Below are positions 48,338 through 58,043 of a DNA stretch of 64,000 nucleotides, one piece after another. The stretch spans positions 1 through 64,000 of the forward strand of contig CAZRJC010000001.1 of assembly GCA_964600385.1 (NCBI GenBank), read 5' to 3'. The translations under genes and the position numbers were made by a program. The notes beneath the pieces are model-generated. The model did no database searches. It was not told where the DNA came from and worked only from the letters and a program-made list of their open reading frames with translations. The stretch is from DMER64 sp964600385. GTDB taxonomy: Bacteria; Bacteroidota; Bacteroidia; Bacteroidales; UBA932. Every line of letters starts with the position of its first letter. Position 1 is the stretch's first letter.

Positions 48338-51135
48338 AACACAACCACCCTTTAGCGCATATTCTACCCAAAGACAGAAGCCATACTGACTATCTGAACC
48401 GGCTCGCCTGGGGCACCGATGCGGGCTTTTACCGGATGATACCTCAACTGGTTCTTTTCCCGGAAACGGAAGAAGAAGTGATGCGCATCATGAAGAAAGC
48501 TTCCGAAAAGCATGTTGCCGTTACATTCAGAGCGGCCGGCACCAGCCTTTCCGGGCAAAGCATATCGGACAGCGTATTGCTGGTTGCTGCCAAAAAATGG
48601 GAAGGATACAGGATTTCGGATAATGGCCATACCATTTTCCTCCAACCGGGTATTGTCGGAGAACAGGTAAACCGGATTCTACGGCCTTATGGAAGAAAAT
48701 TCGCCCCCGATCCCGCCTCGGTTACCTCGGCCATGACAGGTGGTATCATAGCCAATAATTCTTCGGGGATGAACTGCGGCACCCACGCAAACAGCCACGA
48801 AGTCCTGAAATCGGCACGTATCATCCTTGCAGACGGCACACTGCTCGACACATCGGACAAGAACAGCCGGGATGCTTTTCGCCGGACCCATCCCGATTTT
48901 CTGCTCACGATCATGCGGCTCAGGGACAAGGTCCTGGCACAGCCGGAACTGACGGAGCGTATCAGGTATAAATACAGTATAAAAAATGTCACCGGTCTTA
49001 ACCTGTTGCCGCTTATCCGTTTTGAAGATCCTTTTGACATAATTGCCCACCTGATGGTAGGCTCTGAAGGAACCCTGGCGTTCCTGGCCGGCGTTACCAT
49101 GAGCACCGCGCCAGTCTTTGCACACAGAGCCAGTGCCATGATGTATTTCCGCTCGGTTGAGGAAGCCTGCCGGGTGGTTCAGGTTCTGAAGACACTGCCC
49201 GTTATCGGGGTGGAACTGTTGGACAGGAAAGCACTCCGATCCGTTGAAAGCCGGAAAGGGATTCCCGAAGTCATAAAGAGTTTTCCCGACGGCATTACGG
49301 CACTGCTTGTGGAAACAGCTGCCAATACGAAGGAAGAACTAACTGCCAACATAGAGACCGTATTGGCTGGCATCAGGGACTTTTCGCCCTGGCTGCCCAT
49401 ATCGTTCACCGATAAAGAATCTGAGTATTCGGTATTCTGGAATATCCGCGCCGGGATATTCCCGTCCATAGGAGCCATGCGGCCTGCAGGAAGCACCTGC
49501 ATCATAGAAGATGTGGCCTTTCATCTGAAAGACCTGCCCGGGGCCACGGCGGCACTGCAAAAGGTGCTGGAAAAACACGGGTATGCCGATGCTGCCATTT
49601 ACGGACACGCCCTGGAAGGCAACTTCCATTTCATTCTGAACCAGTCCTTCGATACGCCTGAAGAGGTGGCCCGGTACGAAGCGCTCATGAACGATGTGAT
49701 AACCCTGGTGGTGGATACCTACGACGGTTCGCTGAAGGCCGAGCACGGTACCGGTCGTAACATGGCTCCCTTTGTCAGAAAAGAATGGGGAGAAAGCGCC
49801 TTTCAGTTGATGAAACAAATCAAGGCGTTGTTTGATCCCAAAAACATACTGAACCCGGGCGTTATTTTCAACGACGATCCCAAATGCCACATCAAAGGCT
49901 TTAAACCGCTCCCGATTCTGCATCCGGTTGTGGATAAATGCATAGAGTGCGGTTTTTGCGAACCTAACTGCCTCACGGCGGGCATAACGCTCAGCTCAAG
50001 ACAACGCATAATTGTCCAGCGTGAAATATCGAGATTGAAAAAAACGGGGGAATCGCCGGACCTGCTCAAAGCGCTCGAAAAAGACTATTTTTATCCCGGC
50101 CGCGCCACCTGTGCCGGCGACGGATTATGTTCCATATCGTGTCCCATGGAAATCAACACGGGACACCTTACCCACTATCTGCGGGAACAGGCGCATCCCA
50201 AAGGCTCACGGGACTGGTATGCCGGGAAACTCTCGGCAGATCATTTCCAGGGCTTGAAAAAAATCATGCGTGCCATTCTGTGGGCAGCCCATGTTGCACA
50301 CACTGTTATAGGGACCCCGGTAATGTATGCTGCATGCCGTCTGGCTCACAAAATGGGATTTCCGCTCTGGACCCCTTCCATGCCCAAACCGCATACGGTT
50401 AAGATCAAAGAATCCGTTCCGGGGACCGACAGGAAAGTGGTCTATTTTCCTTCCTGCATAAATCAAAGCATGGGTGTTGCCAAAGGAGCTCCGGACAATA
50501 CCCCGCTTACAGAAAAGATGACAAGCTTGCTGCAAAAAGCCGGTTACGAAGTCATTTACCCCCACAACATGGACAAACTCTGTTGCGGAACCATATGGGA
50601 AAGCAAAGGGATGCCCGATATTGCCGATGCCAAGACTGCCGAACTGAACGGAGCCCTCTGGGTGGCAAGCCGGGGCGGAAAATACCCCGTGTTATGCGAC
50701 CAGAGTCCCTGTCTGTACCGGATGAGGGAAAAGATAACCGGTATGAAGTTATACGAGCCCGTTGAATTCATTGAAGAATTCCTGGTTCCCCGGCTCGATT
50801 TTCATCCAATTTCACAGCCGGTGGCTCTTCATATCACCTGTACCACCAGGAAAATGCACCTCGACGATAAAATGCGCCTGTTGGCCGAACGTTGTTCCAC
50901 TAACGTTTTCATTCCCGAAGAAGTGGGGTGCTGCGGATTTGCAGGAGATAAAGGCTTTACACGGCCCGAGATCAACGCCTATGCGTTGCGCAAACTGAAA
51001 CCGCAACTCGAGGCCTCCAATATCACTATCGGTTATTCCAACAGCAGGACCTGCGAGATCGGACTGGCCACGCACGGCGGCATTCCCTATATGTCCATCG
51101 CCTACCTTGTAGATGCCTGCACCACACCAAAATGA
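48334..51135 (+). CDS. FAD-linked D-2-hydroxyacid (D-lactate/glycolate) dehydrogenase fused to an Fe-S subunit
   Basis: 933 residues. Residues about 1-530 form a GlcD/Dld-like unit: FAD-binding VTFRAAGTSLSGQSI and GGIIANNSSGMNCGTHANSH, then the FAD-oxidase C part ending with GHALEGNFHF and KAEHGTGRNMAPF. The second half is a ferredoxin/GlpC-like unit: Cys clusters CIECGFCEPNC and CAGDGLCSISC, then two CCG-type motifs, KLCCGTIWESKG and VGCCGFAGDKGF. It oxidises a D-2-hydroxyacid and passes electrons via Fe-S centres to the quinone pool. The substrate is not fixed by the sequence. It overlaps the neighbours by four bases on both sides. Confidence 0.9.
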   Translation: MKHNHPLAHILPKDRSHTDYLNRLAWGTDAGFYRMIPQLVLFPETEEEVMRIMKKASEKHVAVTFRAAGTSLSGQSISDSVLLVAAKKWEGYRISDNGHTIFLQPGIVGEQVNRILRPYGRKFAPDPASVTSAMTGGIIANNSSGMNCGTHANSHEVLKSARIILADGTLLDTSDKNSRDAFRRTHPDFLLTIMRLRDKVLAQPELTERIRYKYSIKNVTGLNLLPLIRFEDPFDIIAHLMVGSEGTLAFLAGVTMSTAPVFAHRASAMMYFRSVEEACRVVQVLKTLPVIGVELLDRKALRSVESRKGIPEVIKSFPDGITALLVETAANTKEELTANIETVLAGIRDFSPWLPISFTDKESEYSVFWNIRAGIFPSIGAMRPAGSTCIIEDVAFHLKDLPGATAALQKVLEKHGYADAAIYGHALEGNFHFILNQSFDTPEEVARYEALMNDVITLVVDTYDGSLKAEHGTGRNMAPFVRKEWGESAFQLMKQIKALFDPKNILNPGVIFNDDPKCHIKGFKPLPILHPVVDKCIECGFCEPNCLTAGITLSSRQRIIVQREISRLKKTGESPDLLKALEKDYFYPGRATCAGDGLCSISCPMEINTGHLTHYLREQAHPKGSRDWYAGKLSADHFQGLKKIMRAILWAAHVAHTVIGTPVMYAACRLAHKMGFPLWTPSMPKPHTVKIKESVPGTDRKVVYFPSCINQSMGVAKGAPDNTPLTEKMTSLLQKAGYEVIYPHNMDKLCCGTIWESKGMPDIADAKTAELNGALWVASRGGKYPVLCDQSPCLYRMREKITGMKLYEPVEFIEEFLVPRLDFHPISQPVALHITCTTRKMHLDDKMRLLAERCSTNVFIPEEVGCCGFAGDKGFTRPEINAYALRKLKPQLEASNITIGYSNSRTCEIGLATHGGIPYMSIAYLVDACTTPK

Positions 51136-53012
51136 AAACACATTTATTATTGGTTCTTTCAATATTGGTCCTGTTTTGCGGATGCCGGACCCGGTCCGGA
51201 ACGTGCTTTGCCGTGATTGCAGATACGCACATTTCCAGCGGCAACCCCAAGTCCGCGGCGGAGTTAATGGACGTTATCCGGGACCTTAACTCACAGGACA
51301 GTATAGACTTTGTAATCCTCGCCGGCGATATCACTGAATTCGGATCGGACCGGGAGATTTACCTGGCTCAGAGCCTGCTGGATTCACTAAAAAAACCGTG
51401 GTATATTCTATCCGGCAACCACGATTCCAAATGGTCCGAAAGCGGATGCAACACCTTCCTGGAAACTTTCAAATACGAGCAATTCTCCTTTATCCATAAA
51501 GGGATACTTTACATTGGAACCAACTCGGGACCCAACATGCGTATGGCACCGGCTCTTGTTCCGCGCGAAAGCATTGTCTGGCTTGACAGTCTGCTCGGAA
51601 CGGTCAAAAAAGACATGCCGGTAGTTTTCATCAACCACTACCCGCTTACAGAAGACATGAGCAACTACTACCTGGTTACCAGATTGCTCAAAACCCGGAA
51701 CATTCAGTTGACCCTTTGCGGACATTATCATACCAATGAAGCTTTTGCGGCCGATGGCATACCATCTGTCAAATGCCGCTCTTCCCAGTCGAGGGGATAT
51801 GACGGGCCGGGCTATAACCTGGTTACTGTAAAAAAAGGCAGTGTTACTTTCAGTGAACGGATTGCGCTAAATCCGGTAACCGGTTCATACACCAAACCGG
51901 CGTGGCATTCATTGACTTTCACCGATGGGCCTTCCTACAGGACAGATACCGTTTATCCGTCGCCCGGTGACCGGGACACGGTGACGCCCCCACAGGTAGA
52001 GATTCTTTGGTCAATTCAGGATGACAGCGACATAGGATCTGCCGCCGTGGCCGACACTGTTTCGGGTACTGTGGTATTTGCCAACACAAAAGGAGTGGTG
52101 AAAGCCGTCCGTCTGGACAATGGAGAACTTGTCTGGAGCACTCCTTCCGGCGGAAAAATATTTTCTACCCCCGAAATAGCCATGGACAGGGTGTTTATCG
52201 GATCTACGGACCGGAACGTTTATTGTCTTGACCTGAACGACGGCCATGTCATCTGGAAATACGCCACGGAAAAATCCATAGTAGCCTCCCCGGCTGTTCT
52301 GGACAGTCTGGTTTATATCGGAGGCTCCGACGGCACTTTCCGCGCCCTGAATGCAATTGACGGCAGCCTGATCTGGGAATACAGGGAAATCAAAGGATTT
52401 ATTGAATCTAAACCATTTGCCGATAGTTTTCAGGTGGTTACGGGATCGTGGGGAAACGAGCTCTATTCTTTCCACCCGCGTACCGGGGCTTTGCAGTGGA
52501 TATGGAACAACAGTAAACGGGGCCGCATGTATTCGCCGGCCGCCACATGGCCCGTGAAGGCTAACGGGAAGCTCTTCTTTACCACTCCGGAACGAAAATG
52601 TTATGCTTTGGACGCCCAAACCGGAAAAACAATTTGGGAAACCGAGGGGGGACGGGAAAGCATTGGACTGTCCCGGGACGGACAGCAGGTCTATGTGAAA
52701 ACCATGTTCGATTCCCTGTTCGCCTATCATACCGGCACGCTCAAACCGCAATCCAAATGGCGTGTAGCCGGAGGTTACGGTTACGAAATAGGACCATCTC
52801 CCGTAACGGCACAGGATGAACTGCTTTTCGTACCTACGGCACAGGGCTATATTTTTGCCTACGACCGCAATAACGGAACAACTATTTGGAAATTAAAATG
52901 TTCGGACGGGCTGGTCAATTACGTCCAACCCATTGGACGTTCCAGGTTAGTCTCTTCCACTCTCGACGGCAGGGTGTACCTTATTTCGTACAAAACCGGC
53001 GGGCCTCAATAA
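51132..53012 (+). CDS. Calcineurin-like phosphoesterase fused to a PQQ-type beta-propeller, lipoprotein
   Basis: 626 residues. A lipoprotein signal (LLLVLSILVLFCGC, Cys18) is followed by a metallophosphoesterase domain: VIADTHIS (D-x-H), LAGDITEFG, SGNHDS and LCGHYHTN. From about residue 290 the protein turns into a propeller of PQQ-like repeats, each with the pattern ALDxxTGKxxW (RLDNGELVWSTP, CLDLNDGHVIWKY, ALNAIDGSLIWEY, ALDAQTGKTIWET). The phosphatase likely acts at the cell surface or periplasm; the propeller may bind a ligand or protein partner. It is the last gene in the operon and overlaps the convergent purL by 32 bases. Confidence 0.87.
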   Translation: MKTHLLLVLSILVLFCGCRTRSGTCFAVIADTHISSGNPKSAAELMDVIRDLNSQDSIDFVILAGDITEFGSDREIYLAQSLLDSLKKPWYILSGNHDSKWSESGCNTFLETFKYEQFSFIHKGILYIGTNSGPNMRMAPALVPRESIVWLDSLLGTVKKDMPVVFINHYPLTEDMSNYYLVTRLLKTRNIQLTLCGHYHTNEAFAADGIPSVKCRSSQSRGYDGPGYNLVTVKKGSVTFSERIALNPVTGSYTKPAWHSLTFTDGPSYRTDTVYPSPGDRDTVTPPQVEILWSIQDDSDIGSAAVADTVSGTVVFANTKGVVKAVRLDNGELVWSTPSGGKIFSTPEIAMDRVFIGSTDRNVYCLDLNDGHVIWKYATEKSIVASPAVLDSLVYIGGSDGTFRALNAIDGSLIWEYREIKGFIESKPFADSFQVVTGSWGNELYSFHPRTGALQWIWNNSKRGRMYSPAATWPVKANGKLFFTTPERKCYALDAQTGKTIWETEGGRESIGLSRDGQQVYVKTMFDSLFAYHTGTLKPQSKWRVAGGYGYEIGPSPVTAQDELLFVPTAQGYIFAYDRNNGTTIWKLKCSDGLVNYVQPIGRSRLVSSTLDGRVYLISYKTGGPQ

Positions 53013-56000
53013 ACATTGAAATCCAGGGAGACACTTTGTCATCCTTTCTTTCGGCAGGATAGTACGCCCAATTCCAGGGATATATGCAACGTTCCGGATG
53101 CGGCATCATGGCCAGGTGGCGTCCGCAGGGACTGCATACCGCAGCCACACCGTCGGGTGAACCGTTAGGATTGGCCGGGTAGACATTGTAACTGTATCTT
53201 GCAGCAACAGGATAGTTGTCCAAAGGTTTCGGGAAAACGAACTTACCCTCTCCGTGAGCCACCCAGACACCCAGTCTGGAACCTTTAAGCGCTTTGAGCA
53301 GTATGGACGGACTTTCCTCAATATCCATGGTGACAAATCCGCATTCGAATTTATGTGATTCGTTATGGTCCATGACGGGAGACATGCCGGGATCGTCCGG
53401 AGTCACCAGCCCCAGTTCGCACATGAGCTGACATCCGTTGCAGACACCCAGGCTAAGCGTGTCTTTCCGTGCATAGAAACGGTCAATGGCCTCTTTTGCT
53501 TTGGGATTGTAAAGGAAAGCCCCGGCCCAGCCCTTTGCCGAACCCAGGGTATCGGCATTGGAAAAACCTCCGACAAAAACAATAAACTGAATATCGTCCA
53601 GTGTTTCGCGACCCGAAATCAGATCGGTGGTGTGTACATCGCGTACTTCAAAACCGGCCAGATGAAGCATCCATGCCATTTCCCTGTCACATTGCGATCC
53701 CTTTTCCCTGATGATTGCCGCACGTGGCAGCGGTCCATCGGCAAGAGCCTTGTCGCGCAGTTCCATGGTTCCGTTGAACCACGCCGGGAAGTGGTATTGC
53801 AAGGGGATATGGTTGAAATTGGCATATCTTTCCAGGGCTTTTTCCGCTCCGCTCTGACGCATGTCCATCAGATAGGAAGGTTTATACCACAACGACCTGA
53901 GGGCATCCAGGTCAAAACGGACAGAATCACTTACTATTAGTTGGCGTTCCCCGCAGGGCTCTCCCAAAATAAGCGCATCTACCCCGCTCACGTGGAATTT
54001 TTCCAGGATCGCATCTGCCTGTCCGGCCGGAACCTGAAGGACCACTGCGGGAGACTCGGAGAACAGGGCGGCGGTCATGTCACCGTCTGCCAGTGTTTTC
54101 ACAGCCTCTTTGTTCAGGCGCACCCCACCGCGGACGTTCGCGAAACACATCTCGGCAAGACATGTCAAAAGACCTCCGGCAGACACATCGTGTCCCGCCA
54201 GAATATGGCCCTGAACAAGTAATTGCTGCACCGCTTCAAAAGCACGTGCGAAACAGTTGGGATCCGTCACATCGGGACAGGTATCGCCCAATTGTTCCAG
54301 GCATTGGGCCAGGGCCGAGCCGCCCAGGGAACGTTTTCCAAAACCGGAACCGGAAAAATCCACAAAAATCAGGACCGACGGGCGGTTTGTATCCAGAACG
54401 GGACGCGCGGCAATCCTTACGTCATTTACGGGAGCTATCGTGGAAATGATAACCGTACCGGGTGACAGGACCGTCACGCCTCCGGGATATTTCTGAGTCA
54501 TGGAAAGTGAATCCTTCCCCGTGGGAATATTGATTCCCAGGGCACAGGCAAAATCACTGGCTGCCTTGACGGCTGCATAGAGTCTTGCATCCTCTCCTTC
54601 ATTCCTGCAGGGCCACATCCAGTTGGCGCTCAGCGAAACACTTTTAAGCCCGCCGTTGAGACCTGCAAATACGAGATTGGTCAGCGCCTCGGCAATGGAT
54701 AAACGGCTTCCCGCTGCTGCATCTATAAGTCCTGCAACCGGAGCATGGCCAATAGAGGTGGCCATCCCGCGGAATCCCTCCTTGCCGGGAAGATAACTTA
54801 ACGCTGTCATTCCAAAATCATTCAGGGGAAGCTGCAGTTCGCCGGCGCATTGCTGGTTGGCAATGAGTCCCGATACAGAACGGTCCACCTTGTTGGTAAG
54901 CCAGTCTTTGCAGGCCACCGATTCAAGTTGCATGACCGCTGCTGCATACTTTTGCAGGGATTCCTCATCGGTTTTGTATTCTACTGTTTTGTACTGAGTT
55001 TTTACGGTACGGTCTTCCATGATCGTTACCGGGACAGAACCGAACATGTCTTCCAGAGCCAGATCCATGGGTTTGTCCTCTGTACGCGAGTCCTCAAAAA
55101 CGAACCGTTTGTCGTCTGTTATCTCGCCAATCACATAAAGCGGAGCACGTTCCCTGCCTGCTGTTTCCTCAAGAACGGGAAGATCTTCCTGCCTGATGAC
55201 AAGCCCCATGCGTTCCTGGGATTCATTGCCTATGATTTCTTTATAGCTCAGCGTAGGATCTCCCACCGGCAATGCAGCGATATCCACCTTCCCGCCGGTT
55301 GCCTCAACCAGCTCGGAAAGGCAGTTCAGGTGACCGCCGGCCCCGTGGTCATGAATGGAAACTATGGGATTATGGTCGCTTTCCGCCATGCCCCGGATGG
55401 CATTGTAAACTCTCTTTTGCATTTCGGGGTTGGCACGCTGTACAGCATTCAGTTCTATGGCATTGCCATACTCTCCCGTTGCTACGGAAGAAACGGCACC
55501 GCCTCCCATGCCTATGCGGTAATTGTCGCCGCCCATGAGTACAATCTTGTCCCCTGGTTTGGGCACATCTTTTACAGCGTCCTCTTTTCTGGCATATCCT
55601 ACACCGCCCGCCATCATGATTACTTTATCGAATCCGTAGGTGCGGCCGGCCTCGCTGTGTTCAAAACAGAGTAAGGACCCGCATATAAGCGGTTGTCCGA
55701 ACTTGTTCCCGAAATCGCTGGCCCCGTTCGAAGCCTTGGTAAGGACATCTTCGGGAGTATGATAAAGCCACTTCCGGCCCTTCCCGCTATGTATGCCGCT
55801 TTCCATCCTGGGATAGGAAGTCATGTAGACTGCCGTACCTGCCAGGGGGAAAGAAGCTTTACCTCCGGCTATCCGGTCCCTTATTTCACCCCCGCTCCCG
55901 GTGGCAGCCCCGTTGAACGGTTCCACGGTGGTAGGGAAATTATGTGTTTCGGCCTTCAGGCTGATGACCGTATCATGCGTTTTAGTTACAAAGAAGCCCG

Positions 56001-56697
56001 GTTTATCCGGTCTTTCGGGATAAAAATACACGATGTCGCCCGGACCCTGGATAAAGGCACAATTATCTTTATAGGCCGAGACTATGAGATTGGGGTTCTC
56101 TTTGGATGTTTTCTTGATAAGGGCAAACAGTGTGGACGGTTGTTCAACTCCGTCAATAATAAAGGTGCCGTTGAATATTTTATGACGGCAATGCTCCGAG
56201 TTAACCTGTGAAAAGCCAAAAACCTCGGAGTCGGTGAGCGGACGGCCGATTTTTTGGGATAAGGAAACCAGATATGCGATCTCCTGCCGGCTGAGAGCCA
56301 GGCCCTCCTGCCGGTTGTATTCTTCCAGGTCGGTAATATGCCTGACGGGCTCGGGCATCCTGTCTGTCCGGAACACTTCGTCTCCCAATTCGTGATACAG
56401 TGCCTGCAGCATGGAATCGTACGTCGCGCCGGAACCGGCGACAGGGAAAAACTCCTCTATTCTCACGATTCCCGTAATATTCATATTCAGACATATCTCC
56501 ACCGCCACTGTACTCCACGGGGTAATCATTTCACGCCTCGGGCCAACAAACCAGCCTTTAAGAAAAGGGTCGCCGTTCCCGATGGGACAGGCCCCTTTGA
56601 ACAACCAGCAAAGCGCATCCTGCTCAGCTTCCGTAAATTTTCTCTCTGTCTGCAGGGCTAAAACTTTGGATTGAGCATCCTTAAAAAACAACATCAT
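52981..56697 (-). CDS. purL: Phosphoribosylformylglycinamidine synthase, single-chain
   Basis: About 1238 residues, the long form joining PurL and PurQ functions. The ATP-grasp-like PurM/PurL repeats contain HNFPTTVEPFNGAATGSGGE and HDHGAGGHLNCLSELVE; the C-terminal glutaminase has the nucleophile Cys in LGVCNGCQLMCELG and the His/Glu in MMPHPERC. It converts FGAR, ATP and glutamine into FGAM in purine synthesis. The start is taken as ATG 56697 (MMLFFKDAQSKVLALQTER); the open frame runs further upstream into the aldolase gene without family support. It starts nine bases after that gene. Confidence 0.95.
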   Translation of the reverse strand: MMLFFKDAQSKVLALQTERKFTEAEQDALCWLFKGACPIGNGDPFLKGWFVGPRREMITPWSTVAVEICLNMNITGIVRIEEFFPVAGSGATYDSMLQALYHELGDEVFRTDRMPEPVRHITDLEEYNRQEGLALSRQEIAYLVSLSQKIGRPLTDSEVFGFSQVNSEHCRHKIFNGTFIIDGVEQPSTLFALIKKTSKENPNLIVSAYKDNCAFIQGPGDIVYFYPERPDKPGFFVTKTHDTVISLKAETHNFPTTVEPFNGAATGSGGEIRDRIAGGKASFPLAGTAVYMTSYPRMESGIHSGKGRKWLYHTPEDVLTKASNGASDFGNKFGQPLICGSLLCFEHSEAGRTYGFDKVIMMAGGVGYARKEDAVKDVPKPGDKIVLMGGDNYRIGMGGGAVSSVATGEYGNAIELNAVQRANPEMQKRVYNAIRGMAESDHNPIVSIHDHGAGGHLNCLSELVEATGGKVDIAALPVGDPTLSYKEIIGNESQERMGLVIRQEDLPVLEETAGRERAPLYVIGEITDDKRFVFEDSRTEDKPMDLALEDMFGSVPVTIMEDRTVKTQYKTVEYKTDEESLQKYAAAVMQLESVACKDWLTNKVDRSVSGLIANQQCAGELQLPLNDFGMTALSYLPGKEGFRGMATSIGHAPVAGLIDAAAGSRLSIAEALTNLVFAGLNGGLKSVSLSANWMWPCRNEGEDARLYAAVKAASDFACALGINIPTGKDSLSMTQKYPGGVTVLSPGTVIISTIAPVNDVRIAARPVLDTNRPSVLIFVDFSGSGFGKRSLGGSALAQCLEQLGDTCPDVTDPNCFARAFEAVQQLLVQGHILAGHDVSAGGLLTCLAEMCFANVRGGVRLNKEAVKTLADGDMTAALFSESPAVVLQVPAGQADAILEKFHVSGVDALILGEPCGERQLIVSDSVRFDLDALRSLWYKPSYLMDMRQSGAEKALERYANFNHIPLQYHFPAWFNGTMELRDKALADGPLPRAAIIREKGSQCDREMAWMLHLAGFEVRDVHTTDLISGRETLDDIQFIVFVGGFSNADTLGSAKGWAGAFLYNPKAKEAIDRFYARKDTLSLGVCNGCQLMCELGLVTPDDPGMSPVMDHNESHKFECGFVTMDIEESPSILLKALKGSRLGVWVAHGEGKFVFPKPLDNYPVAARYSYNVYPANPNGSPDGVAAVCSPCGRHLAMMPHPERCIYPWNWAYYPAERKDDKVSPWISMFIEARRFCTK

Positions 56698-56705
56698 AAT
56701 CAGTC

Positions 56706-57467
56706 TTATTTTTCTAGCATGTGAACGTACAAATAGATCTGGGCAGCTTTGTTCAATGTATCCACAGCATCGAAGACTTCCAGGATATTGGTCCCGGTTG
56801 CCAGGACTCCGTGTCGCTCCCATAGCATGAAACGGTGGTTCTTAAGATCCTTTATACTTGCCCTGGCCAGCTCCATGGACCCGGGCTGCTCATAGGGAAC
56901 CCACGCCAAACCCCGGGGTACGCACATCTGTACTTCCGAATGCATTTGATATAGCGTGTTTGTAAGCGTTTCTGTGTTTTGCAGTTTCTTGATGTGAGAC
57001 AACGCGATCAATTCAGTGGGATGTGTATGGAACACAGTTCTCCTGCCGGCCGAAACAGATAATCCGTGAGAAATGGCTTCTTGCGCAAAAACCTGATGCA
57101 TTAGTAAATGCGAAGGCAATTCGATAGTCGGAGGCAGATCGCGTTCGGCTATGATATCTATACTTTTGCCACCGGCAGCCACCCTGGTGATCATACCCTG
57201 ATCCAGGGGATTTTTTGCCACATCACGCATACGCGAACCGGCACTGGTAACATAATAGAATTGGCCTTCCAGTTCCGGGACCGTGTGATATAGCGGGATT
57301 TTTACAATGGCAGGAAGATTCCGGTTTTCATCTCCAATATGATCCGTAATGTTAACTGAAATGTTCCCTGCATTTCTTTCTGCCCAACCTTTTTTCCACA
57401 TGAACTCTGCAACACGGGCAATGTCGTTGATTTGCATTTGCAGAGGGCCGTTGAACTTTAAAATCAT
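56706..57467 (-). CDS. rhaD: Class II aldolase, L-rhamnulose-1-phosphate aldolase-like
   Basis: 253 residues. KKGWAERNAGNISV, the Zn2+ ligands HTHPTEL and the later His of LWERHGVLATG, and the end EVFDAVDTLNKAAQIYL parallel E. coli RhaD. It also shares the pattern ELPSHLLMH, PYEQPGSMEL. RhaD splits rhamnulose-1-phosphate to dihydroxyacetone phosphate and lactaldehyde. No other rhamnose gene is in the window, so a related sugar phosphate is possible. It overlaps the upstream ATPase gene by four bases. Confidence 0.8.
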   Translation of the reverse strand: MILKFNGPLQMQINDIARVAEFMWKKGWAERNAGNISVNITDHIGDENRNLPAIVKIPLYHTVPELEGQFYYVTSAGSRMRDVAKNPLDQGMITRVAAGGKSIDIIAERDLPPTIELPSHLLMHQVFAQEAISHGLSVSAGRRTVFHTHPTELIALSHIKKLQNTETLTNTLYQMHSEVQMCVPRGLAWVPYEQPGSMELARASIKDLKNHRFMLWERHGVLATGTNILEVFDAVDTLNKAAQIYLYVHMLEK

Positions 57468-58012
57468 TTTGCGTTCTTGTCAATTAGTAAACATATTCGC
57501 ATAACCACCAGATCCAATGTGCGATGGCTATATGTCTCAAACGGAATCTTGTTACCCACAAGGATATCAATAATCTTTTCGTCCAGAGCAAGCGACTGCT
57601 CCAGGTCGTGCACACGTCCCTCCTGTTCAAAATAGGATGCTCTCTGAATGAACAGGTTGAAATTATTGAATCGTAAAAAATTTTCAATAATTTCTTTCCG
57701 GAACGTAGAAGAAACCTCCTTCCCGTATACCAGACTGTTCAATAAGGTAGCATCGGTAACAACTGCATCCACCTTACCAATCAGTCTCTCTACCCTGTGT
57801 GTCTGCACTTCAAAAATATGACGCTGGTTGGTTTCACTTCCGTCCAGCAAATCGTATTTCTCATCCCACACAAGTTCCTTGGCATATTCAGATACGTATT
57901 CGGTTACAAGCCTTTGTTTTTTCAATTTGCTCGCAATCTCCCAGGCACAAGTGGTTTTTCCGGCCGCAGGACCTCCAAACAGATTGATAATAAGCGTATT
58001 TTTGGGTGACAT
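57464..58012 (-). CDS. AAA_28 family ATPase / nucleoside-kinase-like protein
   Basis: 182 residues. Walker A GGPAAGKTTC sits at residues 13-22; LVTEYVSEYAKELVWDEKYD and VVTDATLLNSLVYG follow, a pattern of AAA_28/NadR kinase-like proteins of Bacteroidota and phages. It probably phosphorylates or binds a small molecule; I cannot say which. It leads an operon with rhaD and purL. The -7 box at 58036-58043 overlaps the end of the GH92 gene. Confidence 0.75.
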   Translation of the reverse strand: MSPKNTLIINLFGGPAAGKTTCAWEIASKLKKQRLVTEYVSEYAKELVWDEKYDLLDGSETNQRHIFEVQTHRVERLIGKVDAVVTDATLLNSLVYGKEVSSTFRKEIIENFLRFNNFNLFIQRASYFEQEGRVHDLEQSLALDEKIIDILVGNKIPFETYSHRTLDLVVMRICLLIDKNAK

Positions 58013-58035
58013 ATCTAAATTTTTCCTGCAAGCTA

Positions 58036-58043
58036 CAAAGGTA
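58036..58043 (-). promoter_or_regulatory. -7 box for the AAA_28-rhaD-purL operon
   Basis: Minus strand reads TACCTTTG, 23 bases before ATG 58012 and touching the GH92 stop codon (58044-58046). Confidence 0.6.
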
